DNA from: Calditrichia bacterium
GTDB taxonomy: Bacteria > Calditrichota > Calditrichia > RBG-13-44-9 > J075
Length of the DNA: 64,000 nucleotides
Direction: 5' to 3'
Assembly: GCA_020635015.1 (NCBI GenBank)
Contig: JACKAP010000013.1
Coordinates: 96,442 to 160,441, forward strand
Every line of letters begins with the position of its first letter. Position 1 is the stretch's first letter. Below are positions 16,935-24,095 of this stretch, one piece after another. The position numbers and the translations under genes were made by a program. Below the pieces are notes generated by a model. The model ran no database searches and had not been told where the DNA came from. It saw only the letters and a list, made by a program, of their open reading frames with translations.

Positions 16935-17025
16935 TTGACTATCTGGTTTCGATTCGATAAACTCAAAAGAAAACGAAAGAAAAAGCAATCAAATAAAAGT
17001 TTTGAGTTTCTTTGAAGACTCAAAA
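16935..17025 (+). promoter_or_regulatory. Promoter with three ACTCAAAA boxes upstream of the DeoR-family gene
   Basis: A -35-like TTGACT (16935-16940) is followed after 15 bases by GATAAA (16956-16961). Directly after it lies ACTCAAAA (16961-16968), then the same box inverted (TTTTGAGT, 17000-17007) and again direct (17018-17025). AAACGAAA motifs lie next to the first and third boxes. DeoR-family regulators usually bind repeated sites at their own promoter and repress until a sugar phosphate is bound. Assignment of these boxes to the adjacent regulator is inference. Confidence 0.55.
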
Positions 17026-17120
17026 CGAAATCTTTCGGAAGCACTTCTGGTCAGGTCGCAAATACGAATCACCATAGATTATTGACATCAGTCGCTCATC
17101 CATAACCAGGAAGCAGGGGC

Positions 17121-17882
17121 ATGCTAACGGAAGAACGGCGGCAAAAATTGCAGGATATTCTTTCTCAGAAGAACCGCATCGTGGTGAAGGAAGTGGCGGC
17201 GATCCTGAATACCTCGGAAGTGACCATCCGCAAAGATCTGGAGGTGCTGGAAAAACGCGGCGTCCTGTCGCGGGTGCACGGGGGAGCAATTGTCCGTAAT
17301 AACTCTGTGCAGGATTTGGCGCTCACCGAAAAGGAACATCTCCATCCGAATGAGAAGTTGCGCATCGCGCTCAAGGCGGCAGAAATGATCGAGCCGGGAG
17401 ATGTGATCATCCTCGATTCCGGTTCCACCACCACTCAGATTGCCCGCCAGATAAAACTCGCCAAAGCGAACCTGAAGATCATTACCAATGCCATCAATAT
17501 TGCCAACGAACTGGCCGCCAGCAAACATGAGGTGGTCCTCACCGGCGGATTCCTGCGGGAGAAATCCTTTTCTCTGGTCGGTCCCTTTGCGGAAAACACT
17601 CTGGAAAATGTACACGCCGACAAGTTTTTCCTGGGGGTTGACGGGATCCATTTCGATTTCGGGCTGATGACCCCCAATTTGATGGAAGGCCGGGTGAATC
17701 AGTTGATGATGAAGGTCTCCCGGGAAACGATCCTGGTCGCCGATTCTTCTAAATTCGGCAAACGAAGTGTGTCGGTGATTGCCCGCATCGAAAAAGTCGA
17801 TAAAGTCATCACCGATAAAAATATCTCCAAAGATAATCTTGCGAAGCTGAAAAGTTTGGGTGTTGAAGTGTTGCTGGTATAG
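17121..17882 (+). CDS. DeoR/AgaR-family transcriptional regulator
   Basis: 253 residues, the usual length. The N-terminal winged HTH (LQDILSQKNRIVVKEVAAIL, SEVTIRKDLEVLEKRGVLSR, HGGAI) spans about 5-58. The C-terminal DeoRC sugar-phosphate sensor has ILDSGSTTTQIARQI, ITNAINIANELA, LTGGFLREKSFSLVGP and KFFLGVDGI, and ends with LKSLGVEVLLV. Such proteins repress sugar catabolic operons and are relieved by a phosphorylated intermediate. The gene heads an operon with the SIS isomerase only 22 bases downstream. The likely inducer is a galactosamine or tagatose phosphate, inferred from its neighbours. Confidence 0.93.
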   Translation: MLTEERRQKLQDILSQKNRIVVKEVAAILNTSEVTIRKDLEVLEKRGVLSRVHGGAIVRNNSVQDLALTEKEHLHPNEKLRIALKAAEMIEPGDVIILDSGSTTTQIARQIKLAKANLKIITNAINIANELAASKHEVVLTGGFLREKSFSLVGPFAENTLENVHADKFFLGVDGIHFDFGLMTPNLMEGRVNQLMMKVSRETILVADSSKFGKRSVSVIARIEKVDKVITDKNISKDNLAKLKSLGVEVLLV

Positions 17883-17904
17883 AACTCAAATAAGGAGTTG
17901 ATCC

Positions 17905-18975
17905 ATGAACCCTGATTCGCAGCCAAAAAATTTTACCTATCAGGAGATCATTCGCCAGCAGAGCGGATGGGAGAAGGCCCTGGCGCAATTGGAAATGAAC
18001 CGGCCGTCCATCCTTGGCGCCCTGGCGCCTTTTCGCGACCGGGTGTGGGTTTTTTGCGGATGCGGCTCTTCCTATTATCTGGCTCAGACCGCCGGCGCTG
18101 CTTTTGAGATGATCACCGGCATTCGTACCCGGGTGGTGCCGGCTTCCGAGATCCTGATGCTGCCGGAACTGGTTTTCAATCCACGGGACTCGTACCTGCT
18201 GATCTCCCTTTCCCGCTCCGGGACCACCACTGAGACGGTCCGCGCCACCCAGAAAGCGCGCAACGAATTCAAACTCCCGGTGCTGGCGGTTTCCTGCAAC
18301 CCGGCATCAACCCTCAACCGGGAGAGTGAGATCCATCTGAGTTTCCCGTTCGAGCCCGAGCGCAGTGTGGTGATGACCGGTTCTTTTACGACGATGCTGC
18401 TCAGTGTGATTTATACCGCATATCTGCTTTCTCCCCGACCGGCGGATGGGGCAGCGCTGATGCCGGTGCCCGATGCCAGCCGGAAGGTGATGCAAGCCAG
18501 TGAAGCGATGCTCCGCGAGCTGGTCTCCGGGCCCTACCACGACTTTGTCTTCCTGGGCCAGGGGGCGCTGTTGGGGATTGCCAACGAGGCCGCCCTGAAG
18601 ATGCAGGAGATGGCGATCTCGGTATCCCAGGGCTATCATTCCCTGGAATACCGTCATGGGCCGATGTCGACGGTGACCGGGGGAACCTTGCTGACCATCC
18701 TGTCCAGCAGCGCCTCCGCGCCGTACGACGCCCAACTGGTGCGGGACATGAAAAAGCTTGGGGCCCGGGTGCTGCTGTTGACGGGCGCATCCGGAAATGC
18801 GCGGCCACACGGGGTCGATGAACAGATTGAGATCCCCGGGGATTTTGGCGATATGCTGATCCCCCTGCTTTATATGCCCCTGCTGCAAATGCTGGCGTAC
18901 TACCGGGCCATCTCGCAAAAGATTGATCCGGATAATCCGAAAAACCTCTCGCAGGTGGTTGAGTTGGATATTTGA
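17905..18975 (+). CDS. agaS: SIS-domain sugar-phosphate isomerase/deaminase (AgaS-like)
   Basis: 356 residues with two SIS domains (about 36-180 and 205-340), the GlmS isomerase layout without the glutaminase half. Visible motifs: FCGCGSSYYLAQTA, SLSRSGTTTETV, GQGALLGIANEAALKMQEM and EYRHGPMSTV with the His that precedes the second sugar site. The family includes AgaS (galactosamine-6-phosphate to tagatose-6-phosphate plus ammonia), GlmS-like deaminases and FrlB. The neighbouring DeoR regulator, PfkB kinase and GatZ-like protein favour AgaS. AAGGAG lies eight bases before ATG 17905. The function is inferred from family and context. Confidence 0.8.
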   Translation: MNPDSQPKNFTYQEIIRQQSGWEKALAQLEMNRPSILGALAPFRDRVWVFCGCGSSYYLAQTAGAAFEMITGIRTRVVPASEILMLPELVFNPRDSYLLISLSRSGTTTETVRATQKARNEFKLPVLAVSCNPASTLNRESEIHLSFPFEPERSVVMTGSFTTMLLSVIYTAYLLSPRPADGAALMPVPDASRKVMQASEAMLRELVSGPYHDFVFLGQGALLGIANEAALKMQEMAISVSQGYHSLEYRHGPMSTVTGGTLLTILSSSASAPYDAQLVRDMKKLGARVLLLTGASGNARPHGVDEQIEIPGDFGDMLIPLLYMPLLQMLAYYRAISQKIDPDNPKNLSQVVELDI

Positions 18976-19064
18976 GGTGATGAGAACAGGGCGTTTTTTT
19001 TAGCGTTGTTAGTTGTTGGCTTTCGGTTTCGCTTATACTGAGGACTATGTAATGCGGAGAACTT

Positions 19065-19147
19065 TTGCATGGGGCATGGTGTCTTACAGTGCGGGTGTCG
19101 GAACATGCGCTTATACATCACGGCGCCATGCGCCATGCCCCATGCAA
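19065..19147. repeat. GCATGG-family palindrome, reverse orientation
   Basis: End arms TTGCATGGGG and CCCCATGCAA. The core (GTGCGGGTGTCG then CGGCGCCATGCG) is the reverse complement of the copy at 15652-15755. It lies in the 234-base gap between agaS and the kinase gene, which is otherwise empty. Confidence 0.8.
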
Positions 19148-19209
19148 TAAAACTTTATACAGTCATTAGAATGCGCGTAAAAATTTAATCTACCGTCAAT
19201 TTAGGGAAA

Positions 19210-20154
19210 ATGAATATGATGTCCTCTAAAGCCGGTGTCGTCGTCGTCGGAGAGTTAAACATCGATCTGGTGCTCTGGAAAGTGCCGATGCCGGTGTACG
19301 AGCAGGAAAAGCTGGCGGAAGACATGCGTTTTACCATGGGCAGTTCCTCGGCAATCACCGCGCATAATCTCTCGATGCTTGGTACGCCGGTAGGATTTAT
19401 CGGCAAGGCGGGCAGCGACATCTTCGGTGATTTTATGATCGACGGCCTGCGCCGCGGTGGGGTGGATACCGCCCCGGTGATCCGCGATCGCGCTCTGAAG
19501 ACCGGGGCGACCATCATCCTGGCCAATCCTCCCCAAAAAGCCCTCTTGACCTATATGGGAGCGATGGCCGATCTGAGGTTGGAAGATATCGATTGGGACT
19601 ATGTCTCCCAGGCCCGGCATCTGCATCTGGGCTGTTTTTTTCTGCAGACCGGCATTCGCAAGGATGTGGGCAAGCTGTTCGCTAAAGCCAAAGAACTGGG
19701 CCTCAGCACCTCGCTGGACACCAATTGGGACCCCGATGATGTTTGGGGAGACGACTTGCAAGAGGCCCTGGCCCATACCGACATCTTCCTGCCCAATGAC
19801 GATGAGGCGAAACGGATCGCCGGCAGTGATGACCTGGAAGACGCCATCGCCACTCTGGAAAAGCGGGTGCCGGTGCTGGCGGTCAAACAGGGCGGTGGTG
19901 GCGCCACCCTCTGCGCCGGCGGCAAGCGCTATCATGATCCCGGTTTCCGGGTGACGGCGGTGGAGACCACCGGCGCCGGCGACAGCTTTAATGCCGGTTT
20001 TTTGCACCGCTACCTGAGCGGGGCGGAATGGGCGGAGTGCCTGCGCTGGGGCAATGCCTGCGGCGCCCTGGCGGTAACCGCGCTGGGGGGAACCGGCGCC
20101 TATCAGGATCGCCAGACGGTGGCCTCAAAATTAAAGGAATTGCTGGCAAAATGA
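19210..20154 (+). CDS. PfkB-family sugar (phosphate) kinase
   Basis: 314 residues, the full family length. The N-terminal strand VVVVGELNIDLVL, the glycine region MGSSSAITAHNLSMLG (where GG is usual) and the catalytic motif ETTGAGDSFNAGF (near 250-262, Asp present) are visible. It transfers phosphate to a sugar or sugar phosphate in the cytoplasm. Between AgaS and GatZ it could be the tagatose-6-phosphate kinase (as LacC, also PfkB family), or a galactosamine kinase feeding AgaS, since no PTS is present. ATG 19210 or 19216 may be the start. The stop overlaps the next start as ATGA, so translation is coupled. Confidence 0.88.
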   Translation: MNMMSSKAGVVVVGELNIDLVLWKVPMPVYEQEKLAEDMRFTMGSSSAITAHNLSMLGTPVGFIGKAGSDIFGDFMIDGLRRGGVDTAPVIRDRALKTGATIILANPPQKALLTYMGAMADLRLEDIDWDYVSQARHLHLGCFFLQTGIRKDVGKLFAKAKELGLSTSLDTNWDPDDVWGDDLQEALAHTDIFLPNDDEAKRIAGSDDLEDAIATLEKRVPVLAVKQGGGGATLCAGGKRYHDPGFRVTAVETTGAGDSFNAGFLHRYLSGAEWAECLRWGNACGALAVTALGGTGAYQDRQTVASKLKELLAK

Positions 20155-21485
20155 ACCATCCCCTGCAAGACATTCTCCGGGCGCATAAGGCGGGCCGCCC
20201 GCTGGGCATCTGCTCGGTCTGCTCCGCCCAGCGTTATGTGCTGGAGGCGGCGATGGCCCAGGCCCGGGAGGACCGCAGTCTGTTGCTGATCGAGGCAACT
20301 TCCAACCAGGTGGACCAGTTCGGCGGCTATACCGGCATGACCCCGGCAGATTTTGTGCGCTACGTGCGGCAATTGGCGGTGGCGCAGGATTTCCCCTGGC
20401 AGCAGATCGTGCTGGGGGGAGATCACCTCGGCCCCAACGTCTGGCAGGGGGAGCCGGCGGCAGCGGCGATGGACAAGGCACGGGCGCAAATCCGTGCCTA
20501 TGTGCTTGCCGGCTTCAGCAAGATCCACCTCGACACCAGCATGCGCTGCGCTGACGATCCCGGCAAACCCCATACGCCCCTGGATCCCCGCACCGTCGCT
20601 GCCCGGGCGGCGGAATTATGCGCGGCAGCGGAAGCCGCTCGGGCCGAGATGGCCGAGCACACGCCTGCGCCGCTGTATGTGATCGGCACGGAAGTGCCCA
20701 TCCCGGGAGGCGCGCAGGAGACGCTGGAAGCGCTGCAGCCCAGCACGGTGGAGGATACCGCCGCCACCATCGAGCTGACCGGTCAGGCCTTTGCCCGGCA
20801 GGGACTCGGTGATGTCTGGGAGCGGGTGATCGCGGTGGTGGTACAGCCCGGGGTGGAGTTCGGCGACGCCAGCGTGATCGGCTACGACCGGGAGAAAGCC
20901 CGGCCGCTGTCCGAGCTGATCAAACAGTACGATCAACTGGTCTACGAAGCCCATTCTACCGATTATCAGCGCCCGACCGCGCTCCGTCAACTGGTGGAAG
21001 ATCATTTTGCCATCCTGAAGGTCGGTCCCTGGCTAACATTTGCCTTCCGCGAGGCAGTTTTTGCCCTGGCCGAGATCGAGCGGGAATGGCTGGGCGGCAG
21101 AAAGCACCTGAGCTTATCCAATATCCGGGAGACCCTGGATGCCGCCATGCGGGAACATCCCCGCTATTGGCGGCAGCACTACCGCGGCAGCGCCTCCGAA
21201 ATCAAATTTGCCCGCAAATACAGCTACAGCGACCGCATCCGCTACTACTGGCCGCTGCCGGAGGTCTCCCGGGCCCTGGATCTGCTAATTACCAACCTGG
21301 CCGCCTACCCGGCGCCACTCACCCTGCTCAGTCAGTATCTCCCGCAGCAGTTGGCGGTGCTGCAGGAAGGACGGATCGCCAATAACCCGCCGGAACTGAT
21401 CCGGCATAAGATCCGGGAAGTGCTGGCGGTTTATGCCGCCGCCACCCGTGCTTCGGCAGACCGCCTGGCATCCGAAACCGTCTGA
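20151..21485 (+). CDS. GatZ/KbaZ-like protein (tagatose-bisphosphate aldolase non-catalytic subunit family)
   Basis: 444 residues from ATG 20151, which overlaps the kinase stop by four bases; the longer open frame upstream is a shadow of the kinase. Family hallmarks: GICSVCSAQRYVLEAAM, LLIEATSNQVDQFGGYTGMTP, LGGDHLGPNVWQ, FSKIHLDTSMRC, YVIGTEVPIPGG, HSTDYQ and LKVGPWLTFAFREA. In enteric bacteria GatZ/KbaZ stabilises the class II aldolase GatY/KbaY; a tagatose-6-phosphate kinase role has also been proposed for the family. No GatY/KbaY is encoded in the window, so this protein either partners a distant aldolase or acts alone. It ends 42 bases before the transporter gene. Confidence 0.88.
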   Translation: MNHPLQDILRAHKAGRPLGICSVCSAQRYVLEAAMAQAREDRSLLLIEATSNQVDQFGGYTGMTPADFVRYVRQLAVAQDFPWQQIVLGGDHLGPNVWQGEPAAAAMDKARAQIRAYVLAGFSKIHLDTSMRCADDPGKPHTPLDPRTVAARAAELCAAAEAARAEMAEHTPAPLYVIGTEVPIPGGAQETLEALQPSTVEDTAATIELTGQAFARQGLGDVWERVIAVVVQPGVEFGDASVIGYDREKARPLSELIKQYDQLVYEAHSTDYQRPTALRQLVEDHFAILKVGPWLTFAFREAVFALAEIEREWLGGRKHLSLSNIRETLDAAMREHPRYWRQHYRGSASEIKFARKYSYSDRIRYYWPLPEVSRALDLLITNLAAYPAPLTLLSQYLPQQLAVLQEGRIANNPPELIRHKIREVLAVYAAATRASADRLASETV

Positions 21486-21527
21486 GCCGGGCTGAAACCA
21501 CCCTATCAACAAGGCAGGAGGAACACC

Positions 21528-22424
21528 GTGCGAGTAAAATTATGGCTGGTCTACGCAATTGTCACCACCACCTTCTGGGGGGTCTGGGGCGCGCTGATCG
21601 AGATTCCGGAAAAAGCCGGCTTCCCGGCAACATTGGGGTATACGGTGTGGGCATTAACCATGATCCCCCCGGCCCTGGTGGCGCTGAAAATTATCAACTG
21701 GAAGCTGGAACATGATCGCCGTTCAATCCTCCTGGGCCTGGTGATCGGATTCACCGGTGCCGGCGGACAGTTGATCCTGTTCGAAACCCTGCGTCTCGGC
21801 CCTGCTTATCTGGTGTTCCCGATCATCTCCCTCTCGCCGGTGGTCACCATTCTGCTCTCCTACTTCTTCTTGAAAGAGCGTGCCAGTGCCCGGGGATGGG
21901 TGGGCATTATTCTGGCCCTGATCGCCATACCGCTCTTATCCTATTCCTCCCCGGAAAGCAGCAGCACCGTCAGCGCCTGGTGGGCGCCCCTGGCGCTGCT
22001 GGTCTTCCTGGCCTGGGGCTTTCAGGCGTATGTGATGAGGTTTGCCAACCAGACCATGAAGGCGGAAAGTATCTTCTTTTATATGATGCTGACCGGCATC
22101 CTGCTGATTCCTTTTGCGATGATGATGACCGATTTCTCTCAGGAAATCAACTGGGGATTCAAAGGCCCTTATCTGACCGCGATGATCCAGATTCTCAACG
22201 CCATCGGCGCACTATGTATTGTCTACGCTTTCCGCTACGGAAAAGCGATGATCGTCAGCCCGCTCACCAATGCGGTTGCCCCGGTGATCACGGTGATCAT
22301 TTCCCTCTCGATATATCGCGTCATTCCCCATCCGGTGATCCTGACCGGGATGGTGATCGCCCTGATTGCTACTTTCATTATGGCGATCGAAGATGATGAG
22401 GAAGCCCCGGAGGCAAAGCCGTAA
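21528..22424 (+). CDS. EamA/DMT-family transporter
   Basis: 298 residues with about ten membrane helices in two repeats, as expected for two EamA domains. The segment LGPAYLVFPIISLSPVVTILLSYFFLKER is the usual EamA signature before the inner loop, and the second repeat ends in VSPLTNAVAPVITVIISL. The start is GTG 21528 with AGGAGG six bases upstream. It closes the agaS-kinase-gatZ operon and may import or export the sugar or a by-product. EamA members move many small molecules, so the substrate is open. The C-terminus is acidic (EDDEEAPEAKP) and cytoplasmic. Confidence 0.85.
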   Translation: MRVKLWLVYAIVTTTFWGVWGALIEIPEKAGFPATLGYTVWALTMIPPALVALKIINWKLEHDRRSILLGLVIGFTGAGGQLILFETLRLGPAYLVFPIISLSPVVTILLSYFFLKERASARGWVGIILALIAIPLLSYSSPESSSTVSAWWAPLALLVFLAWGFQAYVMRFANQTMKAESIFFYMMLTGILLIPFAMMMTDFSQEINWGFKGPYLTAMIQILNAIGALCIVYAFRYGKAMIVSPLTNAVAPVITVIISLSIYRVIPHPVILTGMVIALIATFIMAIEDDEEAPEAKP

Positions 22425-22459
22425 GCGGTGGGCTTGATAAATATTCAGCTTTTTTATTT

Positions 22460-22542
22460 GCCACAGAGACACGGAGGTCACAGAGTTTATTAGTTGTCAG
22501 TTGTCAGTTGTCAGTTCTCTGTGAGCTCTGTGCCTCTGTGGC
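22460..22542. repeat. CACAGAG-family palindrome
   Basis: The arms GCCACAGAGACACGGAG and CTCTGTGCCTCTGTGGC enclose three to four TCAGTTG heptamers. It lies downstream of the EamA gene, on the leader side of the GWxTD gene. Confidence 0.85.
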
Positions 22543-22576
22543 AAAACAAATCACGATTAATCAGGCGGGTTTCTTT

Positions 22577-23962
22577 ATGAGGGGCAGAAAACAGCATCGA
22601 GGTGTTCTCCGGCGCCTGTCGGCAGTGAGTTCTTTGCTGGCTGCATGGCTTTGGTGCCTGCCGGTGATGTCGCAAACCCTGCCGGTCAATCGTTTCGAGC
22701 TGCCGGTGCAGAGCGAGGGGGGGCTGCGTTTTTATCTTGACGTATGCCAGTTCGCCGGCGAGGAAGGAAAGACCGCCCTGGAACTGACCTATTCCCTGGA
22801 TCTTCGGCAGCTTCTGAGCGCTGAGGCGGCGCCGGATTCGATCCGTTTCGACCTCACCTTGCAATTTTTCGATACCCGGTCCCGGCTGCTGAATGAATTG
22901 CAGGAGCGCAAAGCGCTGAAATATGAAGCTGCCGGGGATGACAATCTTTCCTTTATCGATTTGAAGCGCTTCCAGATCGCCGCCGACACTCTGCAGATCC
23001 GGCTGCAGATCCGCAGTATTGCACCTGTCCGGGAAGGGGAAGTACGCACCGTAATCATGATGCGCGAATTTGCCGGAGATGTATCGCTCAGTGACCTGCT
23101 GTTCCTCTCGCATATCCGGCGGGCGGAAGCGCACACCGGCAGCCTGGTGCGTCATGGGCTGGTGATGGTGCCAAAACCTTCCCGCCTGTTCCCGGTGTCC
23201 GGTGAGGTGCCTGTGTATGTCGAGATTAACCGTCTTTCCTACGATCCCGGCGTGCCCTCAGTATATGCCCTGCATTGGAACGTCAGCGACCTCGCCGGGC
23301 GGGAACAGTGGCGAAAGGATTATCCCACCCTGCCGGTGAACAGCGCCAATACCTCCCGGGTGGAAAAAGTGCCGTTGCAGGACCTGAGCACCGGCGTCTA
23401 TGCCCTGAATTTGCAAGTGGAAGATCTGAAAAGCCAGACTCAGCATACCATCCGGCGCTATTTCCGGTTGTATGGCGATGAGAATGACGGGATGATCCTG
23501 CCGATGAGCGGGAAAGATATTGACAAATATTACGACCAGATCAAATACATCGCCAGCGAAACCGAAAAGCAGTTGTTCAAAACGCTGAATCCGCAGGGCA
23601 AACAGGACTTTCTCCTGCAGTTCTGGAAATCCCGCGATCCCGATCCGGCAACGCCCGAAAATGAATTCATGGAAGCTTATTTTGCCCGTATCCACTATTG
23701 CGAAACGAATTTTAAAAATGGCATCAACTCTGACCGGGGGCGGATCTATCTCCTTTATGGCCCCCCGATGGACATCCGGCGCTACGCGTCTTCCGGCGGC
23801 TATGACAAACCAGTAGAGATCTGGACGTATCCGATCGAGGGTACCAGCGAATTTGTGTTTGTCGACCGCCTGGGAGGTGATCAATATGTGCTGGTGCACT
23901 CTACCCATCCGGATGAATTCAGCGATCCGGATTGGGAGAAAACACTGCGGCGAAGTGAATAA
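22577..23962 (+). CDS. Secreted GWxTD-domain protein
   Basis: 461 residues from ATG 22577; the longer open frame upstream reads through repeat DNA. A signal peptide ends near CLPVMSQT (about 35). The C-terminal GWxTD domain shows FLLQFWKSRDPDPATPENEFMEAYFARI and GRIYLLYGPPMDIRR, the region most conserved in this family of FCB-group and related bacteria. The central part has beta-sandwich character. The function of the family is unknown; it is usually found with outer-membrane and T9SS-like genes, as here, 133 bases before the TonB receptor. Confidence 0.82.
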   Translation: MRGRKQHRGVLRRLSAVSSLLAAWLWCLPVMSQTLPVNRFELPVQSEGGLRFYLDVCQFAGEEGKTALELTYSLDLRQLLSAEAAPDSIRFDLTLQFFDTRSRLLNELQERKALKYEAAGDDNLSFIDLKRFQIAADTLQIRLQIRSIAPVREGEVRTVIMMREFAGDVSLSDLLFLSHIRRAEAHTGSLVRHGLVMVPKPSRLFPVSGEVPVYVEINRLSYDPGVPSVYALHWNVSDLAGREQWRKDYPTLPVNSANTSRVEKVPLQDLSTGVYALNLQVEDLKSQTQHTIRRYFRLYGDENDGMILPMSGKDIDKYYDQIKYIASETEKQLFKTLNPQGKQDFLLQFWKSRDPDPATPENEFMEAYFARIHYCETNFKNGINSDRGRIYLLYGPPMDIRRYASSGGYDKPVEIWTYPIEGTSEFVFVDRLGGDQYVLVHSTHPDEFSDPDWEKTLRRSE

Positions 23963-24095
23963 ATCGATTTTTAAATGGGAAACATTTGTTTGATCACAAC
24001 CAGGGGGCGCGTATCGAAGAGATTGGATTCAAAATGATGTTTATCGCAAATTTGTCAATTTTTCACCCATTAACCCACAGCAAATAGGAGGCATT

